Shown one piece after another: positions 33,701 to 46,162 of a DNA stretch of 64,000 bases (the first letter of the stretch is position 1; each line of letters opens with the position of its first letter). This stretch comes from Yponomeuta sedellus. Its lineage: Eukaryota; Arthropoda; Insecta; Lepidoptera; Yponomeutidae. The position numbers and the translations under genes were made by a program. Under the pieces are notes generated by a model. That model had not been told where the DNA came from and ran no database searches. It saw only the letters and a program-made list of their open reading frames with translations. The DNA lies in contig OW203724.1 in the NCBI GenBank assembly GCA_934045075.1, positions 19,769,143 through 19,833,142 of the forward strand. The letters are read 5' to 3'.

Positions 33701-34609
33701 GTATGTATTTATTTTGTTATTTTCTTTTGTGGTAGTACGGTTGTTATTACTTTGTTGTGATCTCACAGATAATTATTAAAACCATGAGTCTTTAAAAGAT
33801 GTAACTCTCTTCTACGCAGGACAATGATTTACCTATATCCACTAATAATGTCTGTTTTATTAGTGAAGCGTAAGCGCTACACTGACCAAAACTCAATCGG
33901 TAACTTCATAGAGCGTCACTAAATCGAGCTGGTAAATGTAAAAAAAAACATTTGATCTGATTATAATGTAAGTATCATTCGTTGCCTCACTTGACGTCTA
34001 GACAAGACGAAAGTTTTTTTACAGAGCCGTCATTAGTAGCAGCCAGCCGACCTAATTTTGTGGCGTAGGGAAATGAACACTGCGCCTAGACAGGCACTGA
34101 CAGCTTAATTAGAAGCGATAGTAGACACGGAATTGGTTAGCGGAGGTGCAGTGCTTTCTACCCAACTGTACTGTGTATGTGTGTTTCTTAATGACCACGC
34201 AAAACGGTTTTGACAAATGAGGTGGCAAATGACGACGACTACTTACGACGGTGGCGTAGCTATATGACGTCAAGAAAAAAAGTGGAATTTAGTTAACTTT
34301 CCATTAATTTTTACATATGTATAATTGGTACTTTCATTTATTTATATATGTATGTATCCCAGAGGGGATGTCATTAAATAGAGTTGCTGTTCCTTGATAA
34401 ACTCTTCCCCAATTTTTTTTTTCGTTTAATAGCGTTTTTCGAGTTAACTTTTACACCTATATAAATATAAATTTAACACTTTCAGTTCTATCGATAAGTT
34501 TTTGGACAAAGGATCACAATTTTTTTTTTGTTAGCATTGTCTTGTGGTACATGTAAAAGATATATCCGAAAAAAGATAATTAGTCGCTATTTTACATAAA
34601 GAATGAAGT

Positions 34610-35180
34610 TGATGATGTAGCGAAGGTGATCTGTCAGGATCGCGGCAAGTGGTAGTCCCTAGTACCTGCCTACCCCTCTGCAATACAGGGGTGAGTTTAT
34701 GTCACGTTTTGTTTTAACATAAAGAACAATAGCAGATAGCAGAACGGTGACCTCAAGTGGGAATCGAACAACAACTTTTGTAGCTTGGAGTATTAACCGC
34801 CAAACTAACAGGCAATCTTTTCACCATCATCATCAACCCTTTATGTCACCATAGAGGGGCACGGGTCTCTTCCCTAAGAAAGGTATAGGCCATAGTCCAC
34901 TACGGGGGTCAAGTCTGGTTTGGTGGAAGCTTGTAAGTCTAGTGGCCGGTCTTACTGTCATAAGTTTTCAAGACGCGCTAAGGCCTCTGACTTGGCTTAA
35001 CGACTGCCATCTATCGACGATAACCGGCACCAACTGCTTAACGTGCCTTGCGAAGCACGGAACCGCTCGAAAAAACGGCACTAGCGTTAGTCATAGACGG
35101 TTAACTCATCCATGCGCTGAACGCGCCCTGTGTTGCTTAACCTTCGTGATCATTTAAGATCACTCAGGCAGCGGGGGCTA
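34610..35180. mobile_element. RTE 3' fragment, tRNA-like fragment and 5S-type SINE
   Basis: 34610-34705 (plus) is the RTE-like 3' end (AAGGTGATCTGTCAGGATCG). 34741-34810 (minus) is a decayed tRNA-like head. 34832-35180 (minus) is a diverged full-length copy of the 5S-rRNA-like SINE, with ACTCATCCATGCGCTGAACG at its promoter region. Confidence 0.65.
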
Positions 35181-36380
35181 CCAGCGATTCTAATCTTTTA
35201 CTCGTCTAATATTATATCTTCAGGTAGTCGGTTGTAAGTGACCGTACCAGTCTCTGCATTATACAGTATGAGTTGTTAGGCCAGCCTGAGGACCTATTTC
35301 TATGCTAATACCTCAACCACTACGTGTCGAATGAAATAACAACCGTTTTGAAGCCAAAAAGCTCTGACGGCTACTGTCTAATAAGATTTTCACGAAGTCA
35401 ACTTGTCTGAACCGAACCGAGTTCGAAATACAAAAACACAAACAATACTATGACACGTAACGGTTGAGGTCTATCTTCTTATGTAGCCTATTATTATTAC
35501 TATATATTTCATTTCAGATACATGGCATCCAGATTGTGTTAGTATGTATGTAAATTCTATACTAGTAAAATTATATTTTAGTGTTAGCATTGAATTTAAG
35601 TTATATTCCTTTTTGTAGCACTAACCCGTGCCAAGGACAATTGTAATTAAGTGTTTGAATACAGAAAAATAACAAATTATTATCAGTACTGCCTAATCCT
35701 CTGGAAGACAAAGGAGTAGCGGGTTATATATAGACTGACTGACCTATCCGCTAAGAACGGTGTTGAGGCTGCCACGAACCCGGCGCACCAAGGCGCACAT
35801 CTTTTACACATCGTGGTGTAAAAACAATCCACCCTTGCTTCTGTGAACATCCCTAAAGCACTACAGAAGCGCGAGAGCCCTGCCTTAAAACCATTGTTGT
35901 GCTGGACTCAGAGGGCATTGTAGGACTTTTAAGTTTATATAGCCCACAGGCCATCCGTATGGATTAGATTAGATTACTTTTTTCAGAATAATAAAATTAC
36001 ATGTCAATGTTTCATTATAAAATTAAATTAAATAAATTACAGGTTAATTACCTATTAATTAACTGGATAAAAAAATCATTAATGTCGTATGGTGGCATCT
36101 CAAGAAGTCTACGCTTCAGTTTTGTTTTAAACATACTAAGACTCTCGGTTTCAATAATATCGCGCGGCAGCTTATTATATACCTTCGCTCCAAAGATCTT
36201 TGTACGCAAGCTTACTAGTTTTAGTTAGTCGGTGCCTAGCTTTTGCTTTAGTAATAGCTTTTGCACATTTCTAGTAGCTCTCCCGGCTATGTTTGCTCTT
36301 ACCGACAACGCCCTTTGTTCTCTTTCGTTGTCGTCATTTAAACGTCCCACAGCAGGATACCGCCTTTACAGGCTTTTTTT
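35181..36380. other. Unassigned stretch with old repeat debris
   Basis: No gene is seen. 35690-35950 resembles SINE-B long-form tail sequence. 36090-36310 codes on the minus strand for a stretch with the look of a non-LTR 3' end (RSLSVRANIAGRATRNVQKL-like), too decayed to name. Confidence 0.3.
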
Positions 36381-36382
36381 CA

Positions 36383-36735
36383 GAGTGAGTGTATAGGTCA
36401 GAGATGGATCAGATTAGCACAGGACCGTGAGGAATGGCGCAATAAAAAGGAGACCTATGCCCAGCAGTGGGTTGATGTGGGCTGATTATAGATAGATAGA
36501 AAGAGAGTATGGGCATACTTTCCAGTCGTGTAAACTGCGGAATGACAATTTCAAGCGCAGAGGCATTTGAATACCTCAGACATTTTTTCCTTCAAGGTTA
36601 GCTAGTGGTATTAGTACTATAACTTCACAAATGTACTTAACTAAAAAAATAAAGTCATTTGGTGCACTATTGGCCGTACCTGCACTGGGAAAAGAAACTG
36701 GGTATCTCGCTTCCGAGTCCATTATTTTACCTCAT
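36383..36735. mobile_element. GATA-tailed non-LTR 3' end followed by SINE family B
   Basis: 36383-36500 (plus) repeats the CAGAGATGGATCAG...TGGGTTGATGTGGGCT end, followed by a short GATAGATAG tail. 36500-36735 is a SINE-B body and head fragment on the minus strand (ATTTTTTCCTTCAAGGTTAG, GGGAAAAGAAACTGGG). Confidence 0.6.
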
Positions 36736-37440
36736 TAATAGTTTTTTTTTTTTATTAGATCACACATTTCATGGATGATACACCACCTACTAAAGGATTA
36801 CCCCCAGCAGGTTTCATTTGCTGCTGTCCATTGTTCAGTTGATTCTCTATCTGTGAAAATCATCAATCACATTTTCACCAAATAAAATTTGGACCAAACT
36901 CTACACCTATCCGATGTTTCCTTACGCGTCAAACCCTTACATTTTATTACGAAAAAAATTTTTTAAATTGTGCGAGCGAGACAGCATGCTCCTGCCTTAA
37001 CATTAGACGCAGTTATGAGAGAACATAGTCGAAAAAAACCAAAAACATGGGCGTCAAATTGAGAATCTCGATCGTTTTATAAGTCGGTTTAAAATGGAGC
37101 AATTATGGTGCAATAAAACTAAACAGCTTTTCACTTATATACGCATTAAGTATGTAAATTTGTACACCTCCAAAAAGATTTTCTCAATTTGTACCTATTT
37201 GTTAGGCATTTTAAAAGACACCTAACGATCCTCTATTTGTTGTGGGTTTGAATTGTTTGCTCACAAAGCGTAACCACTTGTATCAACGCAGACAGAATCA
37301 CACAAAACACACTCAGTTGACGAAAATTACGAAAATCGTTGAAAATTCCGTTTAGGAGCATATCGTTAGACCAAACCCGAGAAATCATACTATTTTTACA
37401 AATGTGAAAAGATGTATATACATACAAAAAATGTATAGAT
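36736..37440. other. AT-rich stretch without recognised feature
   Basis: No gene, array or pol III box seen. Confidence 0.4.
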
Positions 37441-37605
37441 AATTATATGTTACTAAATCACGCCAGAACGGTTACACGGATTTGGGTAAAATTCGGCACA
37501 AAGATAGATTATAGACTGGTATAGCACTAGTAACTTTTTATTCCGGAAAATACATATCAAAATGTCTTCGCGAACTTGGTCTTCGCGGTCATGGTCAGCA
37601 GCTAG
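37441..37605 (+). mobile_element. Helitron-like 3' fragment
   Basis: Contains CAGAACGGTTACACGGATTT and CTTTTTATTCCGG and ends GTCAGCAGCTAG before T at 37606. Confidence 0.5.
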
Positions 37606-37799
37606 TACGGAAATATGTTGGGCACACAGTGATTTATTAGTTTGCTGTAGCATAAATACCCTAGTACAAACATCCAACCCAGAGAACAGCCTTTCTAAAG
37701 AAAAGACATTATCATGAACACCGCGGAGTGTCGTATTTATAGGCGATGAAGCAAAATATAATAATATTATCTCAGATCATCTGAGAATATTATTAACTT

Positions 37800-37930
37800 C
37801 CACAGAACACAATCCCTGATCCTGGTCCGTAACTAGGATGCCCTGTGCTTTGGCGACCAGACCACTACGTCACAAACATGGAAATGCACCCAGACTGAGG
37901 CCATTTGTACAATTTTACAGGACAGCGGGA
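37800..37930 (-). repeat. SINE-like tail fragment
   Basis: Has AACTAGGATGCCCTGTGC and GTCACAAACATGGAAATGC. Similar tails are at 39490-39575 and 55232-55285. Confidence 0.45.
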
Positions 37931-38727
37931 TCGGCTTCGAGAGTAAAGTTAAAATAATACCTGCATAACAATATTTTCTCATTTCAGTGGACCTTAAGCA
38001 AAACGACAAGTTGAAATCTTCAAAACTTCGAAAATAACAAGCTTAGAACGAGCGAAAACAGCTGCTTCAGGTCTGTAAACCTGCGGGGCAGAACGGGAAA
38101 TGGTATTTTCGCAAAGCAAACAAAATAATTTCATTTCGTGAGATTAAAAATAACTTCAAATTGCACCTATTAAAGGAAAGTCCTGAGAAAAGCACTGGCC
38201 CTCTGCGGCGATAACATATACCTAATTTTATGTATTCTCATCTTATGAAACATTCTCTACCAAGAATACCTATCTTTGCCAGCTATCTTTGTGACACCAT
38301 CAAAAATACATGTAAACCACACAAAACGAATATTTTCACCTTGAAATATAAGCTAGAAAATCAATAGATTAGGAGATTAGTCTATATAAAGTGTAAATCG
38401 CACCTAGGTTGCAAAAATGTTGGCTGAAACGAGTATCTAAAACTTTAGATGGTAGCTCGGTCGGTAGTAACTTTGCCTAACATCCAAGAGACTTAGGAAT
38501 AACTTTATTTTACTCTATTTTTATTGACTATACTATTCGCCAAAGTTGAATGAAAACATCATAAGGTATAATAATAATATTACATATAACTATGTGACCA
38601 TCGCGAGTCATTAAGAAATTAACGCAGTTTTTTTTTTGCAAGTTCTCCATTCTCGACCGGTAAATGTGAAAGACCTAAGTCCAAGAAAACATTCGGCCTA
38701 AAATTATGCTCCCATCCGGAACTTATG

Positions 38728-38905
38728 GAACCCACGGCTTAACGTGCCTTGCGAAGCATGAAAGCGCTCTGAAAAATGCCACTAGCGGTAGCAATGGGAC
38801 GGTCACCCATCCTGCACCTGACCGCGCCTGTTGTTGCTTAACTCGAGTGATTGATACCAATCACTAGGTTTGACTAGGCACTAAGCACGAGCGCTTCGCC
38901 ACGAG
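38728..38905 (-). mobile_element. 5S-rRNA-derived SINE, 5' half
   Basis: The minus strand carries GAGTTAAGCAACAACAGGCG, GGTGCAGGATGGGTGACCG and the start of the unique body. It is truncated near ACGGCTTAACGTGCC. Confidence 0.75.
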
Positions 38906-39644
38906 TAAAATCGTTACACTAAAATGTTTTCTATCTATCTACATAGGAGTGACCCAAGAAGCCTAACATCTTAGCGTTTGAAAGGCTCAACTTGAACATA
39001 TTGACAGGAATGAAAGTAGAGAGCAAACAAGTCTCGGATCGCCGTCACGATGTAATAGTATACAGAAGTTCTATTTGCTATATTAATATAAACGTTCTTT
39101 TGCTATATTAATCGGCCTACGACCTATTTTCAGTCACACACACAAAACATATCATAAAAATTGTTGAAGCCAATTCGGGGGAGTTCGATCACAAACACTG
39201 TGACGTGAGATTTTGATATATTGTAACTCTTTACACCATATTTTTAATTCGGTCTACCATTTTTTAAATTTAAAATTACTTCACCCATTTTTGAGATTTC
39301 CTTGACTTTTTGGCGTTACTACTTTACATTTCAACTAGACCCGACTGCATAAATCTTCCTTTACCTGCTTATTCTGTTTTTTATCAAGTTTTATGTATTT
39401 GCAAATAAAACACACAGTTGAAGTCGTTGCAGTTTTATTATTTAAACAACTTCATAATATGAGACAATAATGACTTACACACTACACAATCACTTGACCT
39501 AGTCCCAAACAGGATGTCCTGTGTTGGTAACTATGTATACTACAAACATGAAAAAACACCCAGACTGGGGCCACAACTCCACCAGTGCGGCAGCCTTTAT
39601 TTATTATTTAAATATATTTTCTTCTTAAATATATTTATTCACTG
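38906..39644. other. AT-rich stretch with one SINE tail
   Basis: 39490-39575 is a SINE-like tail (AACAGGATGTCCTGTG). Nothing else recognised. Confidence 0.35.
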
Positions 39645-39978
39645 TGTAGCAGACAGATTTAGGCTACTGCCTACCTCACCGCGTGAGCCCGTGTTCGTCA
39701 CAAAGTGTGCGAGCGAGAAAAGTGTGCAAGCGAGAGAAGTGTGCGAGCGAGAGACGTGTGGGAGCGAGAGAGCGTCACACCATACGGTTGCAACTAACTA
39801 CTAACTGCGATCTTGTAAATTTGTATATTAGTAGTAGGGAGATTTGTAAATAAATTCGTGGTATTATAAATCGACAAGTTTATTTTATTTAAACACTAGT
39901 CACCTACCAATCCCTACAGTGGTGACGAACATGGGCTCACGCGGTGAGGTAGGCAGTAGCCTAAATCTGTCTGCTACA
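39645..39978. mobile_element. LTR-like unit flanked by inverted 57-bp leader copies
   Basis: 39706-39918 (213 bp) starts TGTGCGAGCGAG and ends ATCCCTACA, the TG..CA form of an LTR. It is followed by GTGGTGACGAAC, which looks like a primer-binding region. The 57 bp at 39922-39978 recur inverted at 39645-39701 with one mismatch. Thus leader sequence points outward from both sides of one LTR. Confidence 0.6.
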
Positions 39979-40424
39979 ACTGTAAACAATGCAAGATTAC
40001 AATATCAATAGTTTGCCAAACTGCTAATGCAGTTTATCGGCAAGCTCTTGGTAACAGTTCTTTTTATCTTACTATATTAACATTATCTTCTACACAACTA
40101 AAATTATCGATAATAATATTTTATGTCTACAGACTACTTAACACAAAACGCTAAAGCATATTTTTAAATTGTGCTTTTCTGAGGTGCTTATTACATAATT
40201 CCTCTGGGAGGCTTTTTTAATGTTAATTGAAGCCACAACCTCTGTTTTGGTACACAAGTGGGTAAACCGCTATACCAATGAGGCAGTCGTTGATCTTGCG
40301 GTAAACTCGGTCTAGCGGTGTATATGATTTTTTTTAAAACATATTTTGATTCAATTCTGAACATAAATAGTCTCTCTATTTGTGTTTTAAATCTTGGCAT
40401 ACGTACCCAACGACGTAGAAATTC

Positions 40425-40611
40425 GGCTTCTCATTCGGGAGGTCGTGCGTTCATATCCCGACATGTACAAAATGTCTTCTAAGTCGAGTACCTTTGTGAA
40501 GTTATAGTAACAATACCTCTCGCTAACTGTGAAGGAAAGCATTGTGAGGAAACCCGTGTGTCTGAGGTGTTGACTGACTCAGCGCTTGAACTTGCCAATC
40601 CACGGTGGAAA
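40425..40611 (+). mobile_element. SINE family B
   Basis: Head GGAGGTCGTGCGTTCATATCC, body CCTCTCGCTAACTGTGAAGG and GAGGAAACCCGTGTG, cut by the MITE at 40612. Confidence 0.65.
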
Positions 40612-40842
40612 CCGTCTGTTAGCTTTTAGAATATACCTCGGCTACTATCTGATAGAATCGGATATATTCGTGTAATAGAAACATCAGATCGGAACTAATA
40701 TGACACTTAACTTTACATAACATTTCAAAACAGTGAAAAAAAGTTTTATACAGAGCAGGAAGAAGTATTACACTCGTGTGCTTTCAGCGAAAACCGAAGC
40801 CTGCTCTAGAGCCCGAGGTATATTCTAAAAGCTAACAGACTG
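40612..40842. mobile_element. Tc1/mariner-like MITE (copy of 10975 family)
   Basis: 231 bp with ends CGTCTGTTAGCTTTTAGAAT and ATTCTAAAAGCTAACAGACTG. TA follows the right end; the left TA is mutated. It is inserted into a SINE-B. Confidence 0.7.
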
Positions 40843-40979
40843 TAGAGGACTACAAATTATCACATTATCCAGGCCTTAGTGCCTGGATAATGTGAAACTT
40901 CTGTCTGTTCCTCTATCTATCCAACGAGTTGGATCCCAGTTCAAACAGACTGCTCCACGGAACAAGGTTATTTTGTGAA

Positions 40980-42215
40980 GTGTCAACGAAGGGTGCTTTG
41001 CATATTTGCTCTATATCCCATTTTGTGATATATTAACCCGCGGTAGTATATTGTTGCTGGAGCTTTGATTCTGGCTACCGAGTTTTACTTTGACTGCAGT
41101 CGTTTTTTTACTAGTTTAAACTATGGGGAGACAAGAGGTGGTATTACTCCTGTTGAAATGAGGCTTGACATCGCACATTTGCTATATTGTTTTTCTTCGT
41201 ATTTTGTGATATATTAACCCGCGGTAGTATATTGTTGCTGGAGCTTTGATTCTGGCTACCGAGTTTTACTTTGACTGCAGTCGTTTTTTTATTAGTTAAA
41301 ACTATGGGGAGACAATGGGTGGTAGTACTCTTGTTTAATTGAGGCTTGATATCGCACATTTGCTATATTGTTTTTCTTAGTATTTTTGTGATATAGTAAC
41401 CCGCGGTAGTATATTGTTGCTGGAGCTTTGATTCTGGCTACCGAGTTTTACTTTGACTGCAGTCGTTTTTTTACTAGTTAAAACTATGGGGAGACAATGG
41501 GTGGTAGTACTCTTGTTTAATTGAGGCTTGATATCGCACATTTGCTATATTGTTTTTCTTAGTATTTTTGTGATATATTAACCCGCGGTAGTATATTGTT
41601 GCTGGAGCTTTGATTCTGGCTACCGAGTTTTACTTTGACTGCAGTCGTTTTTTTATTAGTTTAAACTATGGGGAGACAATGGGTGGTAGTACTCCTGTTG
41701 AATTGAGGCTTGACATCGCACATTTGCTATATTGTTTTTCTTAGTATTTTTGTGATATTTTAACCCGCGGTAGTATATTGTTGCTGGAGCTTTGATTCTG
41801 GCTACCGAGTTTTACTTTGACTGCAGTCGTTTTTTTACTAGTTTAAACTATGGGGAGACAAGGGGTGGTATTACTCCTGTTGAAATGAGGCTTGACATCG
41901 CACATTTGCTATATTGTTTTTCTTAGTATTTTGTGAAATAGTAACCCGCGGTAGTATATTGTTGCTGGAGCTTTGATTCTGGCTACCGAGTTTTACTTTG
42001 ACTGCAGTCGTTTTTTTACTAGTTAAAACTATGGGGAGACAATGGGTGGTAGTACTCTTGTTTAATTGAGGCTTGATATCGCACATTTGCTATATTGTTT
42101 TTCTTAGTATTTTTGTGATATATTAACCCGCGGTAGTATATTGTTGCTGGAGCTTTGATTCTGGCTACCGAGTTTTACTTTGACTGCAGTCGTTTTTTTA
42201 CTAGTTTAAACTATG
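40980..42215. repeat. 182-bp satellite-like tandem array, about seven units
   Basis: CCCGCGGTAG recurs near 41037, 41218, 41400, 41582, 41764, 41944 and 42126, with spacings of 180-182. Each unit carries TGTTGCTGGAGCTTTGATTC, TTTGACTGCAGTCG and CTATGGGGAGACAA. Units differ at a few sites. Repeated minus-strand ORFs of 71 codons are by-products. Confidence 0.92.
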
Positions 42216-42226
42216 GGTAGATGAGG

Positions 42227-42495
42227 GGTGGCAGCAGAGTTGTAGAACATCGGCTTCTCAATCCGGAGGTCGTGGGTTCAAAGCCAATATAACAATGACT
42301 TTGTTGCTAAGATGTGTGGATATTTGTGAAGTTACAGTAGCATTAACACCTCCAACTGTGAATGGAAACAGTGAAGAACCCTCAGCGCTTGAAATCGCCA
42401 CTTCGCGGTGGGCACACGTAGTAATTAAGCCCGTTCTCTCTCTTTATGAGAGAAGGCCTGTGCCCCGCAGTGGAACGTATACATATAGGCTACAT
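42227..42495 (+). mobile_element. SINE family B
   Basis: Begins GGCAGCAGAGTTGTAGAACA, box-B-like GTCGTGGGTTCAAAGCC, body with CCCTCAGCGCTTGAAATCG and GAGAGAAGGCCTGTGCCCCG. It starts directly where the 182-bp array ends. Confidence 0.7.
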
Positions 42496-43210
42496 AAAAT
42501 AAATATTAAAAGTTGTTTGTGTTGATGCGTAGGATGGGGATTTACTTACACCCTATATAAGATTTATCTCAGAACCCAGAGTTGAAAGGTTATTTTTGAG
42601 GCGCAATCAGTTTGCTTGACTACAAGTACAAATTCGAATATTTACCAGCTAATTCTAATGTTTCATTCGACATATAAATTTTTGAAAATTATTATTTAGA
42701 AGATAGTTTTTTTTAATATTAGATAATATTTTAAAATCTCGTGTCACAGTATGTTATTGAACTCCCCGTAATTTCTTGCATTTTCATATATATTTTTTGA
42801 GTAGTTCCAAAAATAGATCGAAGGATAATTAAAATGACAAAATATTGTTTGCGGGATCAGCTAAAAACTTAAACAAATATTATCGTTATCAACCCTTGTA
42901 TGTCCCCACTGCTGGGGCACGGGTCTCTTCCTGCATCGCAATAAATTAAATATGTATTTTTAATTGGGTTTTATATTTATCAAAAAGAGATGGGGGAATT
43001 TAGAGTCCTGTGTTTCCATGAACGTAATGGCCTTATTGAGAGTTGAAACTTAAACACGATCTAATGATTAGATTTGACATATCCACTAACTGTGTACTTA
43101 GATTTGAAATCGTAGTTGTAATTCTTTTTTTCTGGTATTGCAAGAAAGTGTTCTCAATCTTTCTAATTTACAAAGTATTTTTAAAACATTCTAGGCTACT
43201 TTTATGCCAA
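42496..43210. other. AT-rich stretch with 5S-SINE scrap
   Basis: 42888-42935 is the 3' end of the 5S-type SINE on the minus strand (CAACCCTTGTATGTCCCCAC). Otherwise nothing recognised. Confidence 0.45.
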
Positions 43211-43214
43211 AACT

Positions 43215-43395
43215 AACATACATTTCTTCTGGTCCACTAGGATACTCTGTGTCGTGGGTACCAGAAACAACGACATCACAAATATGTGAACATCCAAGAC
43301 CTGGGGTTTTTTTTGTCTCCAGCCGGGGATCGAGCCCGGGACCTCTCGCATGGTAGGCAGATGCGCTACCGCTGTGCCACATAGGTCGTCATCAG
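43215..43395 (-). mobile_element. tRNA-headed SINE, family A
   Basis: Head on the minus strand has GGCACAGCGGTAGCGCATC, box B GGGCTCGATCCCCGG, then the tail with ACATATTTGTGATGTCGTTG. Closely resembles 43985-44195. Confidence 0.8.
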
Positions 43396-43416
43396 ATGTG
43401 TGACACATTTACAATT

Positions 43417-44862
43417 CTGCCGTCCTAATTTAAACAACCGTAACTACCAAAAGTATAGTTCCGAGATTTCGCGCCATAAAGTTTTTTTTCGAAAATTTGT
43501 TATTAGTGTCGCAGTTTTAAAAAATGTCTACTTTTAATTAATTTTATCTGTAGTATTAATAATTCCCTTTAAGATTGTGTATTTTACATAGTGGTAATAA
43601 TAACACTTTTCTTTAAATTTAGCAAATAAGCTTTATGGCTAGTGAAATTTAATTTGATAATGTGCTTTGCCTAAGCATGAGCGCCGTATATAACGTAGTT
43701 ACGGTTTTTATGTCTAGAAATGAAGCTTTACTAGACATAAAAGCGGTAACTAACTAAACACTCAATTAAATGCTTCGTAAAAATACTTGTTAGTATATAG
43801 TAATTAATGGCTAATAAATAAAACCACAATTTAAATAATTAACATGTACTCGTACTTATTTATTAAAAAAGTAAATTTGAAATAACATAAACTTCTTACT
43901 ATGCTTTCAGTAATTATAAATGGCACTTTTCAGAGTTTCACTCTTGCGAACCTACACAATGTTAAATTAAATGAGATCGTTTGACGACCTCTGTGGCGTA
44001 GCGGTAGCGCGTCTGCCTACCATGCAAGAGGTCCCGGGTTCAAATCCCGGCTGGAAAGAAAAAAAAAAGTCCAGGTCTTGGATGTTTACATGTTTGTGAT
44101 GTCGTTGTTTCTGGTTCCCACGACACAGGGTATCCTAGTGTGGGGCCAGAAGCAATGTATGTGCCTGTATGTAAATGTTATGTTATGTTATACCTAAGTA
44201 TTTAAAATGAAGAATAAAATTTAAAGTAACAAAAAAATCTTACCTACTTAAATTTATAGAGGAAATTACGAAAACCGCTTGAGACAGGACTTGAACTCGT
44301 CTCGAGCGTTTTAATTTCCTTAATAAATTTAATTCATTCCTAGGACGGGTTAGTGCTTTAGAAAAAACCAAAAGTTTACCTAGGTACCTTAAAAAATGTA
44401 ATAACTATTTATTAAATTTATCAGTCGCACTTTTAAGTCTTTAAAATATTTACCAAAAGATCATTCTTTGAGACTTAACATGCTTTAAATAATGTAAATA
44501 GGAATTTTTAGCTCATAAATTTAAACATATACATTGACCAACAGACAGAATTAAAATTAAAGATAACTACCGTACAATAACTTACGGTGTTTATATTTAG
44601 GATATATTATTGATGCATGATCAAGCTCATACAATAACGTTAAGAATAAGAACCGTAAGGTGTTTTACGGTTGTCATATCTAGAAACGTACCATCAAAAT
44701 AGACAGTTACGGCGCTTATGATTAACACTATCTCCTTTTGTGTCGGTTTTACCAAAAATACGTCAAAGAGAACATTATAGTTCTCATCACGCTGATTCTA
44801 AATCAAGTCTTAACTCATTTTTGACAAAAATCGAGTTACGGTTGTTTAAGTTAGGACGGCAG
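43417..44862. mobile_element. 1.45-kb TIR DNA transposon without coding capacity
   Basis: Ends are CTGCCGTCCTAAYTTAAACA and complement, matching at 28 of 29 positions, with AATT outside both. Internal ACGGTT/AACCGT words recur (43698, 44585, 44655, 44708, 44835), as subterminal motifs do. A family-A SINE is nested at 43985-44195. No transposase frame is seen. Confidence 0.7.
43985..44195 (+). mobile_element. tRNA-headed SINE, family A, full length
   Basis: Head GTGGCGTAGCGGTAGCGC, TCTGCCTACCATGCAAGAGG, box B GGGTTCAAATCCCGG, A-rich linker, then CTTGGATGTTTACATGTTTG and GGGGCCAGAAGCAATGTATG. Ends in TTATG repeats. Confidence 0.85.
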
Positions 44863-45384
44863 AATTCGCCACGGGTTAAACCTTTGCTGTCGTGAATGTA
44901 CAAGTAGAATAAATTGCATTACAAAACCATTAACAATTCAGCTATTGGGCACTGCAAACTTTATGCATAAATAGCTGTCATTTGAGTTCTAAATTCCAAA
45001 TTAGTCAAATGAATTACGTATTCCGCTCGCATTGACCCAGTTACAGAAGTATTCAAATACGCTAAAGATTAAATGGCAGCAAAACCCAGAGGGCGGTAAA
45101 AAGTGCATTCCAAATTCAAATTCATTAGTAGCTAAATTTCGTATCCGTCGCGTGTCCGCGTCAAACTATGAAACTAACTATAGCTTGGCTCGAAAGTTAA
45201 ATAAGTTTCCAGTGTCGCCGTGAGTGTTTTTATTGAACTGGATGGATACGGACCCGCAACATTGGTGAGCTTACCACGTTAAGCTGTGTTTATAACAGTA
45301 ATTATACCATTAACACCTGATTATACTCTTTTTAATGCACTAACCAGTGCTAAGGAAAATTATAAAATAAAATTATTAAACCTA

Positions 45385-45545
45385 TTTGTACGTAATACAG
45401 AGAATATTGTAAAGAGGTTCGAAATTTCACTGATGCCGGTGAGTCACCCATTAGCTCAGTTGGAAAGAGCGCTGGCACGGATAGCCAGAGGTCTCGGATT
45501 CGAATCCCGGCATGGGTGGAAATTTTAGGCTCTAAATAGGTTTTT
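45385..45545 (+). mobile_element. tRNA-headed SINE, family C, with intact cloverleaf-like head
   Basis: 45445-45517 can pair CACCCAT with ATGGGTG as an acceptor stem, has D-arm TAGCTCAGTTGGAAAGAGC and anticodon stem CTGGC/GCCAG, but the loop lacks the invariant U33 and the T stem is imperfect. The upstream AATACAGAGAATATTG and downstream TTTAGGCTCTAAATAGG are SINE parts, so it is not a tRNA gene. Confidence 0.75.
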
Positions 45546-45721
45546 ATAAAGTCATTACACAGTTAAATAATTTGAAATATATATATTAAAAAACACTACC
45601 GAAGACCTTTCTTTCGCAAATTAACATAATAACATAATGTATGTTACTGAATCCACATGAATATAGCTATAGGTAGCGGGATCACCAATCCCACAGATCC
45701 AATATCATAACATAAACTTAA

Positions 45722-46052
45722 CATGAACTTACGCCTGCTTCCCGGAGGGGTAGGCAGAGATTAGGGCAGGTCGATAATATTGGGTGTTGAAATTATATAT
45801 TTAGACAAAAAAAACAAATGCGTGAAACAAGAATGCAGATGTGTGTATAGTGGATGGTGGCGTCGGAAATATTCAGGATGGACATCGCACATTCTTAGTA
45901 TTTAATAAAAAAAACTATTTGTACATACATACCGTAACGCCTGTATCCCAGAAGGGTAGGCAGAGAGACCAGGGATTGCCACTTGCCACGATCCAGACAG
46001 ATCACCTTCGCTTCATCAACGTTCATAAGTCGTTGCATGCACGCACGCCGGC
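45722..46052 (-). mobile_element. RTE-like retrotransposon 3' ends
   Basis: 45925-46052 encodes NVDEAKVICLDRGKWQSL on the minus strand. 45722-45765 is a second scrap of the same end (GGGGTAGGCAGAGATTAGG). Confidence 0.6.
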
Positions 46053-46162
46053 CGCGTCCAACCACTATTTGTATTAATATAAAAATTAAATACAAATCTT
46101 CAACTTTACTTCAAGGGCTATCTCTTTTCTGACTGACGTTAACTGACGTTACGTTTATTAGC

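Noticed and set aside
40980..42215. CRISPR-like array
   Set aside because: Units are contiguous 182-bp repeats without unique spacers, and the DNA is eukaryotic.
43990..44058. tRNA gene
   Set aside because: Good A and B boxes, but no matching acceptor stem, and the sequence continues into a SINE tail.
45445..45517. tRNA gene
   Set aside because: The cloverleaf is nearly complete, but U33 is missing, the T stem is imperfect and SINE flanks shared with other copies surround it.
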